Shown: positions 44,017 through 54,464, numbered from the stretch's first letter. The stretch: DNA of 64,000 bases from CBIFVZ01 sp966185765 (GCA_966185765.1 CBIFVZ010000004.1:62001-126000); one strand, 5' to 3'. Notes: a model not told the origin generated them from the sequence alone. Numbers and translations: made by a program.

Positions 44017-44085
44017 CCGTTTATGATACGAAAACTTTTAAGATGTTTCGCTTTGCAATACAGCTGTTACTAAATGTAAATTTCA
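44017..44085 (-). promoter_or_regulatory. ompC promoter with OmpR-binding region
   Basis: On the minus strand GAAACATCTTAAAAGTTTT followed by -10 TATCAT (44028-44023) matches the E. coli ompC promoter nearly base for base. A further OmpR-like half-site, TTTACATTTAGTAACA, lies upstream (44080-44065). High osmolarity and phosphorylated OmpR should activate transcription. Confidence 0.82.
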
Positions 44086-44234
44086 GGGAACTTTTATCGC
44101 ACACAACGGTAAAAATAAGCGCATAAATTGTCAAGATGATTAAATCGATAATGCGGTATGTAAAACATGTTGCTACGCCCGGCGCAGCACTGATTGCCAA
44201 ACCAGCCCACCAATATGCTTATAGAATTACTTTC

Positions 44235-44327
44235 GCTATCATCATTAACTTTATTTATTACCATCATTCTATCCTGAATGTTCGTTTTACCCCTATTTTG
44301 GCCGGATGCTTGCATCCGGTTTTTTTA
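44235..44327 (+). ncRNA. micF: MicF antisense RNA
   Basis: MicF is a 93-nt Hfq-dependent RNA that pairs with the ompF leader and blocks its translation. The 5' end GCTATCATCATTAACTTTAT, which contains the ompF-pairing part, is identical to E. coli. The terminator is GCCGGATGC-TT-GCATCCGGT followed by T7. It lies divergently upstream of ompC, as expected. The middle of the molecule differs at several positions. Confidence 0.95.
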
Positions 44328-44678
44328 TTTCTTTTACCCCGCTTATTTACTTATCTTTAATTATTTTTCGCGACCACCTCTCATAAATAGCAGTTCATCA
44401 TTCATTCTTTGAGTCCTTTTTTGCAGATATAAGAAACTCGTCTACACTAGCCATGCTAATTGTTTCCTGAGGTTATTACTCATTTTCCTTTATCTCATTC
44501 AGACACAAGGCTGGCGTTTATTCGGTGTCCCTTATTTTTATATCCACCATAAGCACAACAAAACTTATCTTTGCCTGGTGCGCGAGTGCGATGACGCCAG
44601 CCCTGTTTCCCGGTATGCTTGCAGTCAAATGCATAAACGGCAATGGCCACTATCCGGGAGCCACCGGGTCAGAAAGGA
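44328..44678. other. Region between micF and rcsD
   Basis: About 350 bases that hold the rcsDB promoter. The first half is AT-rich. No small gene with family resemblance is seen. An in-frame ATG at 44643 extends the rcsD frame but has no ribosome site. Confidence 0.45.
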
Positions 44679-47375
44679 ATGAGTCAATCAGACGCTATGA
44701 GCCCAAACCCCAACAAGTTTTCGCTGATGCCCGGTAGCATCACTCGCTTCTTTTTACTGCTTATCGTCGTGCTGTTGGTGATGATGGGCGTGATGGTGCA
44801 AAGCGGCGTAAACGCATGGCTTAAAGACAAAAGCTACCAGATAGTGGATATCGCTCAGATGTTGCATAAACGCGTAGATACTTATCGCTACGCAACCTGG
44901 CAGATTTATGACAATGTCGCGGCAGCGCCCTCTACCGGTACAGGCTCAGACAGCGGATTGCAGGAAACTCGCCTGCGCCAGGATGTTTATTATCTGGAAA
45001 AACCGCGGCGTAAAACGGAAGCGTTGATCTTCGGCTCTCATGACAGCTCCACGCTGGAAATGACACAGCGTATCTCAGCCTATCTCGACACACTGTGGGG
45101 CGCAGAAAGTATCCCCTGGTCAATGTATTACCTCAACGGGCAGGACAACAGCACGCTGCTGGTGTCCACACTGCCGCTAAAAGACTTGTCGGCTGGATTT
45201 AAAGAATCAAGCGTCACCAGCATCGTTGACTCAAGACGTGCCGAAATGCTGCAACAGGCAAATGCGCTGGACGAGCGCGAAAGCTTCTCACCGCTGCGCC
45301 GTCTGAACTGGCAAAACGGCTACTATTTCACCCTGCGCACCACGTTTAACCAGCCAGGTCATCTGGCAACCGTCGTGGCGTTTGATCTGCCGATTAATGA
45401 TTTGATCCCGCCCGATATGGCGCTGGATAACTTCCGCCTTGAGAGTGAAGAGACGCCGCAAAATCCATCCGCCAGCGACAACGCCCTTCAGGACAGAGTG
45501 AAGGTCCTGTTTAACGGCACCCGCATTGAGATTCGCACACCGGTTAACAGCACCGAGCTGCAACTGGTGTGGCAGGTACCGTTTGGGGTGCTGCTGACAG
45601 ATACGCTGCAAGATATTCTGCTACCGCTGTTGCTCAATATTGGCCTGCTGGCGCTGGCGCTGTATGGTTATTCAACCTTTCGCCACACCGCCACACCCCG
45701 TGCAACAGAGCCAGGTCCGGTCAGCAATGAACTGCAAAAGCTGCGTGCGCTGAATGAAGAAATTGTCTCGCTGCTGCCGCTCGGTCTGCTGGTACACGAT
45801 CCGTCATCACGCAAAACCATCATCAGCAACCCGATTGCTGACCATCTGTTGCCACATCTTAATCTGCAAAACATTGCCTCACTGGCCGAGCAGCATCAGG
45901 GCGTGATTCAGGCGACCGTAGATAACGAAATTTACGAAATCCGCCAGTTCAGTAGCCAGGTTATCCCACGCGCACAAATTTTTGTCATTCGCGATCAGGA
46001 CCGTGAAATCCTGGTGAATAAGAAGCTACGCCAGGCACAGAAACTGTTTGAGAAAAACCAACAGGGCCGCGCGGCCTTTATGGAAAATATCGGTGCTGCG
46101 CTCAAAGATCCGGCGCAACGCCTGATGGCCCGTATCCATCATCTGGACGTTCAGGAAAACCGGGCCGTGCTCAATGAAGCACAAAATATCGTGCGGCTGG
46201 TCGATGAGATTGAACTGCTTAACGCCCTTGAGACCGATGCATGGAAAAACCAAAGCGAGAACCTCGTCCTGCAGTCGCTGATTGATGAAGTCGTTCCCCA
46301 GGTCTTGCCCGCGATTAAACGCAAAGGCCTGCAACTGCTCATCAATAACAACCTGCCGCCGGATGACGAACGTTTTGGCGACAGAGAAGCGCTACGTCGT
46401 ATCCTTTTGATGCTGGTACAGTATTCGGTCATCACCACGCAGATTGGTAAAATTACAATTGATATCAGCGCTGAGGAAAGCGAACCGGACCGCCTGTTGC
46501 TGCGTGTCATGGACACCGGCAGCGGTATTGGCAACAGCGAAATCGACAACCTGCACTTCCCCTTTCTCAACGCCACCAGCGAAGACGATTATGACCGTGC
46601 AAATGGGTTAACCTTCTGGCTGTGTGACCGCCTGGCGCGTCGTATGGGCGGTCATTTGAATATCAAATCCCATACCGATTTAGGCACCCGTTATAGTGTG
46701 CATATCAAAATGCCGTTGACGCAGGCACTGATACGCGCACCAGAAGATGAACCGGAGTCGCACGAAAGGTTGTTGGAGGATGTGGTCGCCATGATAGACA
46801 TTACGTCTAACGAGGTGCGACATATCGTTACCCGGCAGATGGAAAACTGGGGAGCGAACTGCATCACCCCGGATGAGCGCGCGATTAGTCAAGCGTTTGA
46901 TATTTTTTTGACAGATAATCCGTCAAATCTTACTGCTTCCGGGTTGCTTTTAAGCGATGATGAGCAAGGTGTACGCAAACTTGGCCCTGGCCAGTATCGT
47001 GTCAACTTTAATATAAGTTATGCAATGCAGGAGGCAGTGCTACAACTCATAGAAGAACAACTGGCCCAGGACACCGCCGTGGAGATTTCACCTGCTAACG
47101 ATGAAAGCGTGCAGCTCCATGCCAGCGGTTATTACTCGCTCTTTGTCGATACAGTACCGGATGATGTGAAGAAATTGTATACTGAGTCAGCAAACCACGA
47201 CTTTGCTTCGCTGGCACAGACGGCTCACCGCCTGAAGGGGGTGTTTGCCATGCTGAATCTGGTACCCGGCAAGCAACTATGCGAAACGCTGGAGCATCAC
47301 ATTCGTGAGAAAGATGCCCCAACCGTAGAAAAATATATCAGCAGAATTGACGATTACGTCCAAAAACTGCTGTAG
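44679..47375 (+). CDS. rcsD: Rcs phosphorelay intermediate RcsD (YojN)
   Basis: RcsD passes phosphate from RcsC to RcsB in the envelope-stress relay. The 898-residue inner-membrane protein has two membrane segments (about 20-42 and 309-330) around a periplasmic domain, then a kinase-like region lacking the phospho-acceptor His, the RcsD ABL region and a C-terminal HPt domain with His850 (TAHRLKGVFAML). Start MSQSDAM at 44679 matches E. coli MSQSD. AAAGGA stands directly against the ATG with no spacer, so the next Met (44697) might also be used. rcsB follows after 16 bases. Confidence 0.95.
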   Translation: MSQSDAMSPNPNKFSLMPGSITRFFLLLIVVLLVMMGVMVQSGVNAWLKDKSYQIVDIAQMLHKRVDTYRYATWQIYDNVAAAPSTGTGSDSGLQETRLRQDVYYLEKPRRKTEALIFGSHDSSTLEMTQRISAYLDTLWGAESIPWSMYYLNGQDNSTLLVSTLPLKDLSAGFKESSVTSIVDSRRAEMLQQANALDERESFSPLRRLNWQNGYYFTLRTTFNQPGHLATVVAFDLPINDLIPPDMALDNFRLESEETPQNPSASDNALQDRVKVLFNGTRIEIRTPVNSTELQLVWQVPFGVLLTDTLQDILLPLLLNIGLLALALYGYSTFRHTATPRATEPGPVSNELQKLRALNEEIVSLLPLGLLVHDPSSRKTIISNPIADHLLPHLNLQNIASLAEQHQGVIQATVDNEIYEIRQFSSQVIPRAQIFVIRDQDREILVNKKLRQAQKLFEKNQQGRAAFMENIGAALKDPAQRLMARIHHLDVQENRAVLNEAQNIVRLVDEIELLNALETDAWKNQSENLVLQSLIDEVVPQVLPAIKRKGLQLLINNNLPPDDERFGDREALRRILLMLVQYSVITTQIGKITIDISAEESEPDRLLLRVMDTGSGIGNSEIDNLHFPFLNATSEDDYDRANGLTFWLCDRLARRMGGHLNIKSHTDLGTRYSVHIKMPLTQALIRAPEDEPESHERLLEDVVAMIDITSNEVRHIVTRQMENWGANCITPDERAISQAFDIFLTDNPSNLTASGLLLSDDEQGVRKLGPGQYRVNFNISYAMQEAVLQLIEEQLAQDTAVEISPANDESVQLHASGYYSLFVDTVPDDVKKLYTESANHDFASLAQTAHRLKGVFAMLNLVPGKQLCETLEHHIREKDAPTVEKYISRIDDYVQKLL

Positions 47376-47391
47376 CAAGGTAGCCAAAAAA

Positions 47392-48042
47392 ATGAACAAC
47401 ATGAACGTAATTATTGCCGACGATCATCCTATCGTGCTGTTCGGCATTCGTAAGTCTCTTGAGCAGATCGAGTGGGTTAACGTTGTCGGTGAGTATGAAG
47501 ACTCTACAGCCTTAATCAACAACCTGCCGAAACTCGATGCCCATGTGCTTATTACCGATCTGTCTATGCCTGGCGATAAGTACGGTGACGGAATTACGCT
47601 CATCAAATACATCAAGCGGCATTTCCCGAATCTGTCGATAATCGTACTGACGATGAACAATAACCCGGCCATTCTTAGCGCCGTGCTGGATCTCGATATT
47701 GAAGGGATTGTGCTTAAGCAGGGTGCCCCAACCGACCTGCCAAAAGCGCTGGCTGCACTGCAGAAAGGCAAAAAGTTCACCCCGGAAAGCGTCTCTCGCC
47801 TGCTGGAGAAAATCAGCGCGGGTGGCTATGGCGATAAACGCCTGTCGCCCAAGGAAAGTGAAGTGTTGCGCCTGTTTGCTGAAGGATTCCTGGTCACGGA
47901 GATTGCGCGCAAGCTCAACCGCAGCATTAAAACCATCAGCAGCCAGAAGAAATCAGCAATGATGAAGCTCGGTGTGGATAACGATATCGCACTGCTTAAC
48001 TACCTCTCCTCCGTCAGCCTGACGCCGGTAGATAAAGAGTAA
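47392..48042 (+). CDS. rcsB: Response regulator RcsB
   Basis: RcsB is the DNA-binding output of the Rcs relay, controlling capsule, motility and cell-division genes, alone or with RcsA and other partners. The 216-residue protein has phospho-acceptor Asp56 (LITDLSMPGDKYGDG) and a LuxR-type helix-turn-helix (KRLSPKESEVLRLFAEGFLV, RSIKTISSQKKSAM). It is nearly identical to the E. coli protein. The ATG at 47392 is chosen over in-frame upstream codons. It is cotranscribed with rcsD and ends at the hairpin at 48061. Confidence 0.98.
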   Translation: MNNMNVIIADDHPIVLFGIRKSLEQIEWVNVVGEYEDSTALINNLPKLDAHVLITDLSMPGDKYGDGITLIKYIKRHFPNLSIIVLTMNNNPAILSAVLDLDIEGIVLKQGAPTDLPKALAALQKGKKFTPESVSRLLEKISAGGYGDKRLSPKESEVLRLFAEGFLVTEIARKLNRSIKTISSQKKSAMMKLGVDNDIALLNYLSSVSLTPVDKE

Positions 48043-48060
48043 TCCCTTCTGTGCGCTAAG

Positions 48061-48082
48061 GCCCTCTGCGGAGGGCTTTTTT
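48061..48082. terminator. Terminator between rcsB and rcsC
   Basis: GCCCTC-TGCG-GAGGGC followed by six T, 19 bases after the rcsB stop. A standard intrinsic terminator for rcsDB; rcsC converges from the other strand. Confidence 0.9.
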
Positions 48083-48148
48083 ATTGCCCTCATCTTCTCC
48101 TGTGCGCCCTACTGCGCACTCGCACCGCATGCGACACCGTTAAGCGCA

Positions 48149-51004
48149 CTAACCCTCAGCACGCTCCGCGCGTACTTTTTCAGCGTAAAACGACAGCGTT
48201 TGCGCAATCACATCCAGCGTCACAGGCTTCGACAGGCAACTGTCCATGCCCGACTCAATACAGCGCTGTTTCTCTTCTGCCAGCGCATTGGCCGTTACAC
48301 CAATGACAGGTAGCGCCATCCCCAGCTCACGGATGCGTTGCGTCAGCCGGTAACCATCCATATTCGGCATGTTAACGTCACTCAACACAATATCTATCTC
48401 ATGTTTACTCAACACGTTAAGCGCATCAATGCCGTCATTAGCGGTCTTGCATGGATAGCCAAGCGTTAAGAGTTGGTCGGCCAGCAGACGGCGGTTAATG
48501 GGGTGATCGTCAACAATAAGCACCATAATATCGTCTTTTTGCTCACACACGGCTTCAGGTGCAGGTGATGTGTTGCCGCTGCCTGCCACCGCGACCTCAA
48601 CGCGATAAATCCGCCCCATAAGCATGACAACTTCATGCAAAGACGCCACGCTATGCACCCAACGCCCCGGCGACTGCTCAAGCGGCATGCCGATATGGCG
48701 GCGGCAGAATCTCACCACCGCACGCCCAGGCCACGCCTCGCTACTCTCGTCGTCAGTCAGCAGGATATCATCCGCATCCGGCACTGAGCCGTCATAGCGT
48801 TGGGTACGAATGCCGCTACGCGCAAGCAGGGTCTCAAGATAGCGATACAGCGAAGCATTACGTACTGCCAACCAGCAACGTTTTTCCGCCAGCTCAGGCA
48901 CACATTGTGGCGCGGAAAAATGTGCGCTGTAGAGCGGAATACGAATGGTAAACTGGCTACCCATGCCCGGCTCGGTGTCAACGGCAATGTCACCGTCCAT
49001 CATGCCAATCAGTTTTTCACAAATTGCCAGTCCCAACCCGGTTCCCTGGAAATTACGCTGCACGCCCGTCCCCACCTGGAAGAAGGGGTCGAATAGCCGC
49101 AGCGCTTCTTTCGCAGGAATACCTACCCCGGTATCACGCACGCAAAAACGCAGGTAGCAGTCATCTACGCTGACACGCAGGATAATGCAGCCCACGTCAG
49201 TAAATTTGATGGCATTACTAAGCAGGTTAGAAATCACCTGCTGTAAACGCATCGGGTCGCCCTGCAAGGTAAGCGGAACATCTGGTTCAATAAAGCAGTA
49301 CAACCCAAGCTGCTTGCGCACCACCAGCGGCAGATAGTTCGCGGTAATATGGCTCATCACCTCACGCGGCGAGAACTCACGTGGCTCAATTTTCAGCTGC
49401 TCAGATTCAATTTTTGAAAAATCGAGAATATCGCTAATGATTTTCAGCAGCAGGCTGGAGGAGTTATTCATCGCGGTCACCAGGCGATCTACGCCTTTAG
49501 GCAACTCACGGGTCTGGAGTAGGTCAAGGTTACCGATAATACCGTACAGCGGGGTGCGCAACTCGTGGCTGACGGTTGCCAGGAACATCGACTTCGACTG
49601 GCTGGCCTGCTCGGCCGCCTGCGCCATGTCCTGCAAAGATTCTTCCATCTTAACGCGCGCACTCACGTCCACCAGCACACAAATCGCCACGTTTTCATTA
49701 CGATAGCGTGAATGGACAAAGCTGATTTGCAGGTTAGTGTTATTGCTGGTCAGCACATCAACAAAGTTAACCTGCTGGCCGCAGATAATCTGCGTCAAAC
49801 GCTGACGGTCTTCGTGGGTGAGCATATTAAGATAGTTGTGCGCAAGCTCATTACTGAGGATATTGGTGCCATCCTGGGTACGCAGAATACAGATACCCAC
49901 CGGGGCCGAGGCCACTATCTTACGGTTGAACTGCTCGTGTTCTTCCAGGCGCTGCGCGTCGTTTTCTGCCGGAATAAAGATGCGTCGTTCATACAAGCGT
50001 GCAAGCGTAAAGAGCACAATGCCGACCAGAACATTAAGCAGCACAGCATTGAGGATAAGCATCCGGATACGTTCCAGCACAATATCCACCGGAACCGAAT
50101 AGACCACGCTAAGTGAAGAGGGCGGCAGGTTCTTCTTGAGGACCAACTCCTTAAACCCTGGCGTATAACCAAACCATGAGCGCTCCAGCCCCCAGCGCTC
50201 ATCCGACACGCTACTGGCTTCACCACCGGTTAGCGAAATCAACGGATGGCCGTTCTCATCAAGAATAGTCACGCCTACCGGCAGACTGCCTGGCGTATAG
50301 AAGCTTTCCATGCGCACCGTCTGCTCAATACCGAGCATCGCCTGTAGCTGATTAGCCATATACACCGGCGTCAGCGTATAAAAATAACCGATGCCAGGCC
50401 GCGGTCCCTGATTAATCCAGAACAAGCTGCTGGCACGCTCGTTTTGCGGCTGACCACGGTATTTGACAATACGCTCATGCAGCGACTTAAGCGCATTTTC
50501 GCGCTCAAGCGGCATGGTGCGTAAACCGAAATCCGCCATGCACTGGCTGTCGCCACCAATCAGAAAGACGCGATTGAGTTCGTAAGCCGCCGAGAAATTC
50601 TCACGCCAGTAACGTAAAAACCAGGAAAGTGATTGCAAAGAGCTACGCCAGGAGTTGCCCAACGCCGAGCAGTCAGAGTCAGGAAACAGCGGTACGAAGG
50701 TCGGCGTCTCAATCTTGTTATCGTTCAGCGCAGCACCGCGCAACAGTCCGCTATCGTCATCCAGACGGTTTTCGGCGATGTATTTAAGCTCTTTCATTAC
50801 ATCTGACGTACGCTGAATGTAGCGCTGCGCCTGATCGTAGCTGAGTGTGAACTCCTTGCGGATTTCGTCTTCTTTGTTATGCAGGGCATCGACAATATAA
50901 AACGCCGAAAACAAGGCAATCAAAAGCCAGAGCAGCAGAGCCAGCGCGCGGAATAAATAGCGCGACACTTTCAGCGTAGTGCGAAAGGAGACAAAGTATT
51001 TCAA
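48149..51004 (-). CDS. rcsC: Hybrid sensor kinase RcsC
   Basis: RcsC is the hybrid histidine kinase of the Rcs relay, activated through RcsF and IgaA. The 951-residue protein has two membrane helices around a periplasmic domain, a PAS-like region, the HisKA His in FLATVSHELRTPLYG (near residue 480), an ATPase domain (NLLSNAIKFTD, GTGLGLAIC), the RcsC-ABL domain, and a C-terminal receiver with Asp in VLSDVNMPNMDGY (near 877). The start appears to be TTG at 51004 (KYFVSFRTTLKVSRYLF); AAGGAG occurs only downstream of it, so the precise start is uncertain. It is divergent from atoS. Confidence 0.96.
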   Translation of the reverse strand: MKYFVSFRTTLKVSRYLFRALALLLWLLIALFSAFYIVDALHNKEDEIRKEFTLSYDQAQRYIQRTSDVMKELKYIAENRLDDDSGLLRGAALNDNKIETPTFVPLFPDSDCSALGNSWRSSLQSLSWFLRYWRENFSAAYELNRVFLIGGDSQCMADFGLRTMPLERENALKSLHERIVKYRGQPQNERASSLFWINQGPRPGIGYFYTLTPVYMANQLQAMLGIEQTVRMESFYTPGSLPVGVTILDENGHPLISLTGGEASSVSDERWGLERSWFGYTPGFKELVLKKNLPPSSLSVVYSVPVDIVLERIRMLILNAVLLNVLVGIVLFTLARLYERRIFIPAENDAQRLEEHEQFNRKIVASAPVGICILRTQDGTNILSNELAHNYLNMLTHEDRQRLTQIICGQQVNFVDVLTSNNTNLQISFVHSRYRNENVAICVLVDVSARVKMEESLQDMAQAAEQASQSKSMFLATVSHELRTPLYGIIGNLDLLQTRELPKGVDRLVTAMNNSSSLLLKIISDILDFSKIESEQLKIEPREFSPREVMSHITANYLPLVVRKQLGLYCFIEPDVPLTLQGDPMRLQQVISNLLSNAIKFTDVGCIILRVSVDDCYLRFCVRDTGVGIPAKEALRLFDPFFQVGTGVQRNFQGTGLGLAICEKLIGMMDGDIAVDTEPGMGSQFTIRIPLYSAHFSAPQCVPELAEKRCWLAVRNASLYRYLETLLARSGIRTQRYDGSVPDADDILLTDDESSEAWPGRAVVRFCRRHIGMPLEQSPGRWVHSVASLHEVVMLMGRIYRVEVAVAGSGNTSPAPEAVCEQKDDIMVLIVDDHPINRRLLADQLLTLGYPCKTANDGIDALNVLSKHEIDIVLSDVNMPNMDGYRLTQRIRELGMALPVIGVTANALAEEKQRCIESGMDSCLSKPVTLDVIAQTLSFYAEKVRAERAEG

Positions 51005-51170
51005 AGCGGCCCCGCGTCCTTGTTAACTGCAACATCAAATGATGCCGATAAGGTAGCCGTAAACGTCATCCCTCGCAATGGCAGGAAATCCCGGTAGTTT
51101 GAACTCTCTCCGGGAAACAAGAGCGCGCCGAGCCGATAATGACACCTTTTGCTGCACGACAGGGTGAATA

Positions 51171-53012
51171 ATGAACGCAGGGATAACGGCACTCCAGCAG
51201 CGAATAAAACGACGCTTTCCGCGCCGACTGCGTAATCAGATGATTGTCATGGCAATTATCATGGTCAGCATACCCACGCTTGCTATCGGCTACATTGTCG
51301 AAACCGAGGGCCAGGCGGCAGTACAGGCTGAAAAAGAAAAGAAGCTCTCAGGCCTCATCCGCCAACTTGATGTCGAACTGGGCGATACGTTTTCACACTT
51401 TGCACACCTGCCGCGCGCCGAGCGCATTACGGCGTTAAACCACGCGTTAAGCCCTGTTAGCGAAAAAATTGCCCACGCATTTCCCGGCATTGGCGTCGGT
51501 TATTACCACCGGGAGCTGGAGGCGATTATTACCTACGCCCCCGCCGCACTGTATCGGGATAATGTCGGTATCACCATTAATGCCGACCATCCAGGGCGAG
51601 AGGTTATGCTGACCCGTAAACCACGGGTCTATTCCGGCCACCAGGTACGCGGTCATATCATGAACTCCATGATCCCCATTGAACGCCAGGGCGAGGTGGT
51701 AGGCTACATCTGGGCCAACGAACTGTCAGAAGATATTCGCCAGCAGGCCTGGAAAATGGATGTGCGCATTGCCGCAGTGCTGGCCTGCGGGCTACTGATT
51801 AGCCTGTTATTAATTATTATTTTTTCCCGCCGCCTGAGCGCCAGTATTGATGTTATCAATCACGGGCTGGAAGGTCTGGCGCAAAATTTACACTTGCGCC
51901 TCCCTGCGCTACCGGGAGAAATGGGGCAAATCAGCCAGCGCGTTAATGCACTTGCCCAGGCGCTGGGAGAAACGCGCACGCTTAATGATCTTATTGTCGA
52001 AAATGCCGCAGATGGCGTTATCGCCATCGATAAATCAGGTTGCGTCACCACCCTGAATCCGGCAGCCCAGCACATAACCGGCTACAGCCGTGAAGAGCTG
52101 CTGGGCCAGCCTTATGCCGCGCTCTTCACCAACAGCGACTATGCCAGCCCGGTACTTGATACGCTGGAGCGAGGCATAGAGCACCGGGCGCTGGAAGTGA
52201 GCTTCCCGGCAAAGGCACGGCGTATTGAACTCATTGTCACCACCAGCGAGCTTCGAAATAACCGCGGTGAGCTGGTTGGCGCACTGGTGATTTTCTCTGA
52301 TTTGACCGCCCGTAAAGAAGCTCAGCGCCGCCTGGCGCAGGCTGAACGGCTGGCTACCCTCGGGGAACTTATGGCCGGTGTTGCCCATGAAGTGCGAAAC
52401 CCACTCACTGCTATTCGCGGTTATGTACAAATTCTCAAGCAGCAGGATACCCAGCTGCATCATCAGGAGTATCTGATAATCATTCTCAAAGAGATTGATG
52501 CCATTAACCGCGTTATTCAGCAGTTGCTGGATTGCTCACGCCCCCGCCCAGGGCCACGCCAGCCCGTCAGTCTCAATGAGGTCATTAACGAATCCCTTAT
52601 TCTCATTCAGACCTCCGGGCTTGAGGCGCGCATCGATTTTAACAGCCAGCTCTGCGACACCCTGAGTCCGCTGATTGCCGATCGGGAATTACTGCGCCAG
52701 GTTATTCTCAATCTGCTGATTAATGCCGTTCAGGCCATCAGCGCCAGAGGCAGCATACACATCCGCACCTGGCAGTACGACGACGAACGCCAGGCACTTG
52801 CCATCACGGATAACGGCTGCGGTATACCCGTGGATTTACGACATAAAATTTTTGAACCTTTCTTTACCACCAGAGCGTCCGGCACCGGGCTGGGACTGGC
52901 TTTGAGCCAGCGAATCATCAGCGCGCATCAGGGAGATATTGAGCTTGAAAGCGAACCGGGGCACGGCACCACGTTTACGATTATTTTGCCTGTTCTGGGC
53001 CAGGGAACCTGA
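51171..53012 (+). CDS. atoS: Sensor histidine kinase AtoS
   Basis: AtoS senses acetoacetate (and, as reported in E. coli, spermidine) and phosphorylates AtoC. The 613-residue membrane protein has two helices (about 21-43 and 201-222) flanking a periplasmic sensor, then HAMP, PAS (ENAADGVIAIDKSG), the phosphorylated His in GVAHEVRNPLTAIRGY, and ATPase motifs NLLINAVQ, DNGCGIP and GTGLGLALS. AtoS is at 51171, directly after the divergent rcsC, as in E. coli. atoC begins five bases after its stop. Confidence 0.95.
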   Translation: MNAGITALQQRIKRRFPRRLRNQMIVMAIIMVSIPTLAIGYIVETEGQAAVQAEKEKKLSGLIRQLDVELGDTFSHFAHLPRAERITALNHALSPVSEKIAHAFPGIGVGYYHRELEAIITYAPAALYRDNVGITINADHPGREVMLTRKPRVYSGHQVRGHIMNSMIPIERQGEVVGYIWANELSEDIRQQAWKMDVRIAAVLACGLLISLLLIIIFSRRLSASIDVINHGLEGLAQNLHLRLPALPGEMGQISQRVNALAQALGETRTLNDLIVENAADGVIAIDKSGCVTTLNPAAQHITGYSREELLGQPYAALFTNSDYASPVLDTLERGIEHRALEVSFPAKARRIELIVTTSELRNNRGELVGALVIFSDLTARKEAQRRLAQAERLATLGELMAGVAHEVRNPLTAIRGYVQILKQQDTQLHHQEYLIIILKEIDAINRVIQQLLDCSRPRPGPRQPVSLNEVINESLILIQTSGLEARIDFNSQLCDTLSPLIADRELLRQVILNLLINAVQAISARGSIHIRTWQYDDERQALAITDNGCGIPVDLRHKIFEPFFTTRASGTGLGLALSQRIISAHQGDIELESEPGHGTTFTIILPVLGQGT

Positions 53013-53017
53013 CTGAC

Positions 53018-54415
53018 ATGAAACCGAGCTACCGTATTCTTATTGTGGATGATGAAGATAACGTTCGTCGTATGTTATCCACCGCCTTTACCCTGTCGGG
53101 GCAGGAAACCTTCTGCGCCAGGGACGGCCGTGAAGCGATGCGCATGTTCACCGATCACCCACCCGACGTGGTACTGATGGATATCCGCATGCCCGTTCTC
53201 AACGGCATTGAGGCGCTACAACAAATGCACGCCCGGCATCCCCGTATTCCCGTGATTCTGATGACCGCCTACGCGGAGGTAGAAACGGCCGTTGAGGCAC
53301 TACGCTGCGGTGCCTTTGACTACATCATCAAACCTTTTGATCTTGATGAACTGCACATGGTGATTCAACGCGCACTTGCACTTGAGTCTATGAAGCAAGA
53401 GATAAGTTCCCTGCACAAAGCGCTGACGGACAGCTGGCAGTGGGGCCACATTCTGACAACCAGCCCGAACATGATGGAAGTCTGTCGCGACACCGCAAAA
53501 ATTGCGCTCAGCCAGGCAAGCGTGCTGATTAGCGGTGAAAGCGGCACCGGTAAAGAGCTTATTGCCCGGGCTATTCATTATAACAGCCGCCGCGCTGCCG
53601 GCCCCTTTATTAAAGTTAACTGCGCCGCGCTCCCGGAATCGCTACTGGAAAGCGAGCTATTCGGCCACGAGAAAGGCGCGTTCACCGGCGCACAGGCCCA
53701 ACGCCGGGGGCTGTTTGAACGCGCGCATCAGGGCACCTTGCTGCTCGACGAAGTGGGCGAGATGCCGCTTACGTTACAGGCCAAGCTACTGCGGGTGCTA
53801 CAGGAGCGAGAGTTTGAACGGCTTGGCGGCCACCAGACGGTGCAGGTGGATATTCGTATTGTCGCGGCCACCAACCGTAATCTTGCGGCAATGGTTGAAG
53901 ACGGCTCCTTTCGCCAGGATGTGTTTTATCGCCTTAACGTTATTCACCTGGAAATTCCACCGCTGCGCGAACGCCCGCAGGATATCCCGCTGCTGGCGAA
54001 TCATTTCCTGCAAAAATTCTCGGCGGAAAACCAGCGCGATATTATTGATATCGACCCTGCGGCGCTGGCCTGCCTGTGCGCCTGGCACTGGCCGGGTAAT
54101 ATTCGCGAACTGTCCAATGTGATTGAGCGCGCGGTGATTATGAGCACCGGCGCATTGATTTTCACTGACGATCTCCCTGCACAGCTCCTCTCCCCACCGC
54201 CCGCAGGCAGTGATGAAAAGCGCACTGCGCTGGGCGAAGAACGTAACCTGAAAGACGAAATGAAGCGCTATGAAAAAAAGCTGATTATTGAAGCTCTCGA
54301 ACGCTACGACGGTAACCGCACTCACAGCGCACTGGCGCTGGGGATAAGCCGCCGGGCGCTGATGTATAAACTCCAGGAATACGACATCTGTCAGCTATCA
54401 CACTCCGACACATAA
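53018..54415 (+). CDS. atoC: Sigma-54-dependent activator AtoC
   Basis: AtoC is an NtrC-type activator of atoDAEB. The 465-residue protein has a receiver domain with Asp55 (VLMDIRMPVLNG). An AAA+ domain follows, with Walker A GESGTGKE, the sigma-54 contact GAFTGA, Walker B LLLDEVGEM and the arginine-finger region. A C-terminal Fis-type helix-turn-helix (NRTHSALALGISRRALMYKLQ) ends the protein. E. coli AtoC is also called the ornithine decarboxylase antizyme. It should bind the inverted repeat just after its own gene and act on the -24/-12 promoter at 54564. Confidence 0.96.
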   Translation: MKPSYRILIVDDEDNVRRMLSTAFTLSGQETFCARDGREAMRMFTDHPPDVVLMDIRMPVLNGIEALQQMHARHPRIPVILMTAYAEVETAVEALRCGAFDYIIKPFDLDELHMVIQRALALESMKQEISSLHKALTDSWQWGHILTTSPNMMEVCRDTAKIALSQASVLISGESGTGKELIARAIHYNSRRAAGPFIKVNCAALPESLLESELFGHEKGAFTGAQAQRRGLFERAHQGTLLLDEVGEMPLTLQAKLLRVLQEREFERLGGHQTVQVDIRIVAATNRNLAAMVEDGSFRQDVFYRLNVIHLEIPPLRERPQDIPLLANHFLQKFSAENQRDIIDIDPAALACLCAWHWPGNIRELSNVIERAVIMSTGALIFTDDLPAQLLSPPPAGSDEKRTALGEERNLKDEMKRYEKKLIIEALERYDGNRTHSALALGISRRALMYKLQEYDICQLSHSDT

Positions 54416-54429
54416 TGCCCTTACGAACT

Positions 54430-54464
54430 AGGAAGGAAGTTGCACACTGTGCAATTTTCTTCCT
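54430..54464. promoter_or_regulatory. Large inverted repeat, probable AtoC binding site
   Basis: AGGAAGGAAGTTGCACA (54430-54446) and TGTGCAATTTTCTTCCT (54448-54464) match as inverse complements at 15 of 17 positions around one central base. The centre is about 144 bases before the expected atoD transcription start, the region where E. coli AtoC binds. No T-run follows, so an atoC terminator is less likely, though possible. Confidence 0.7.
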
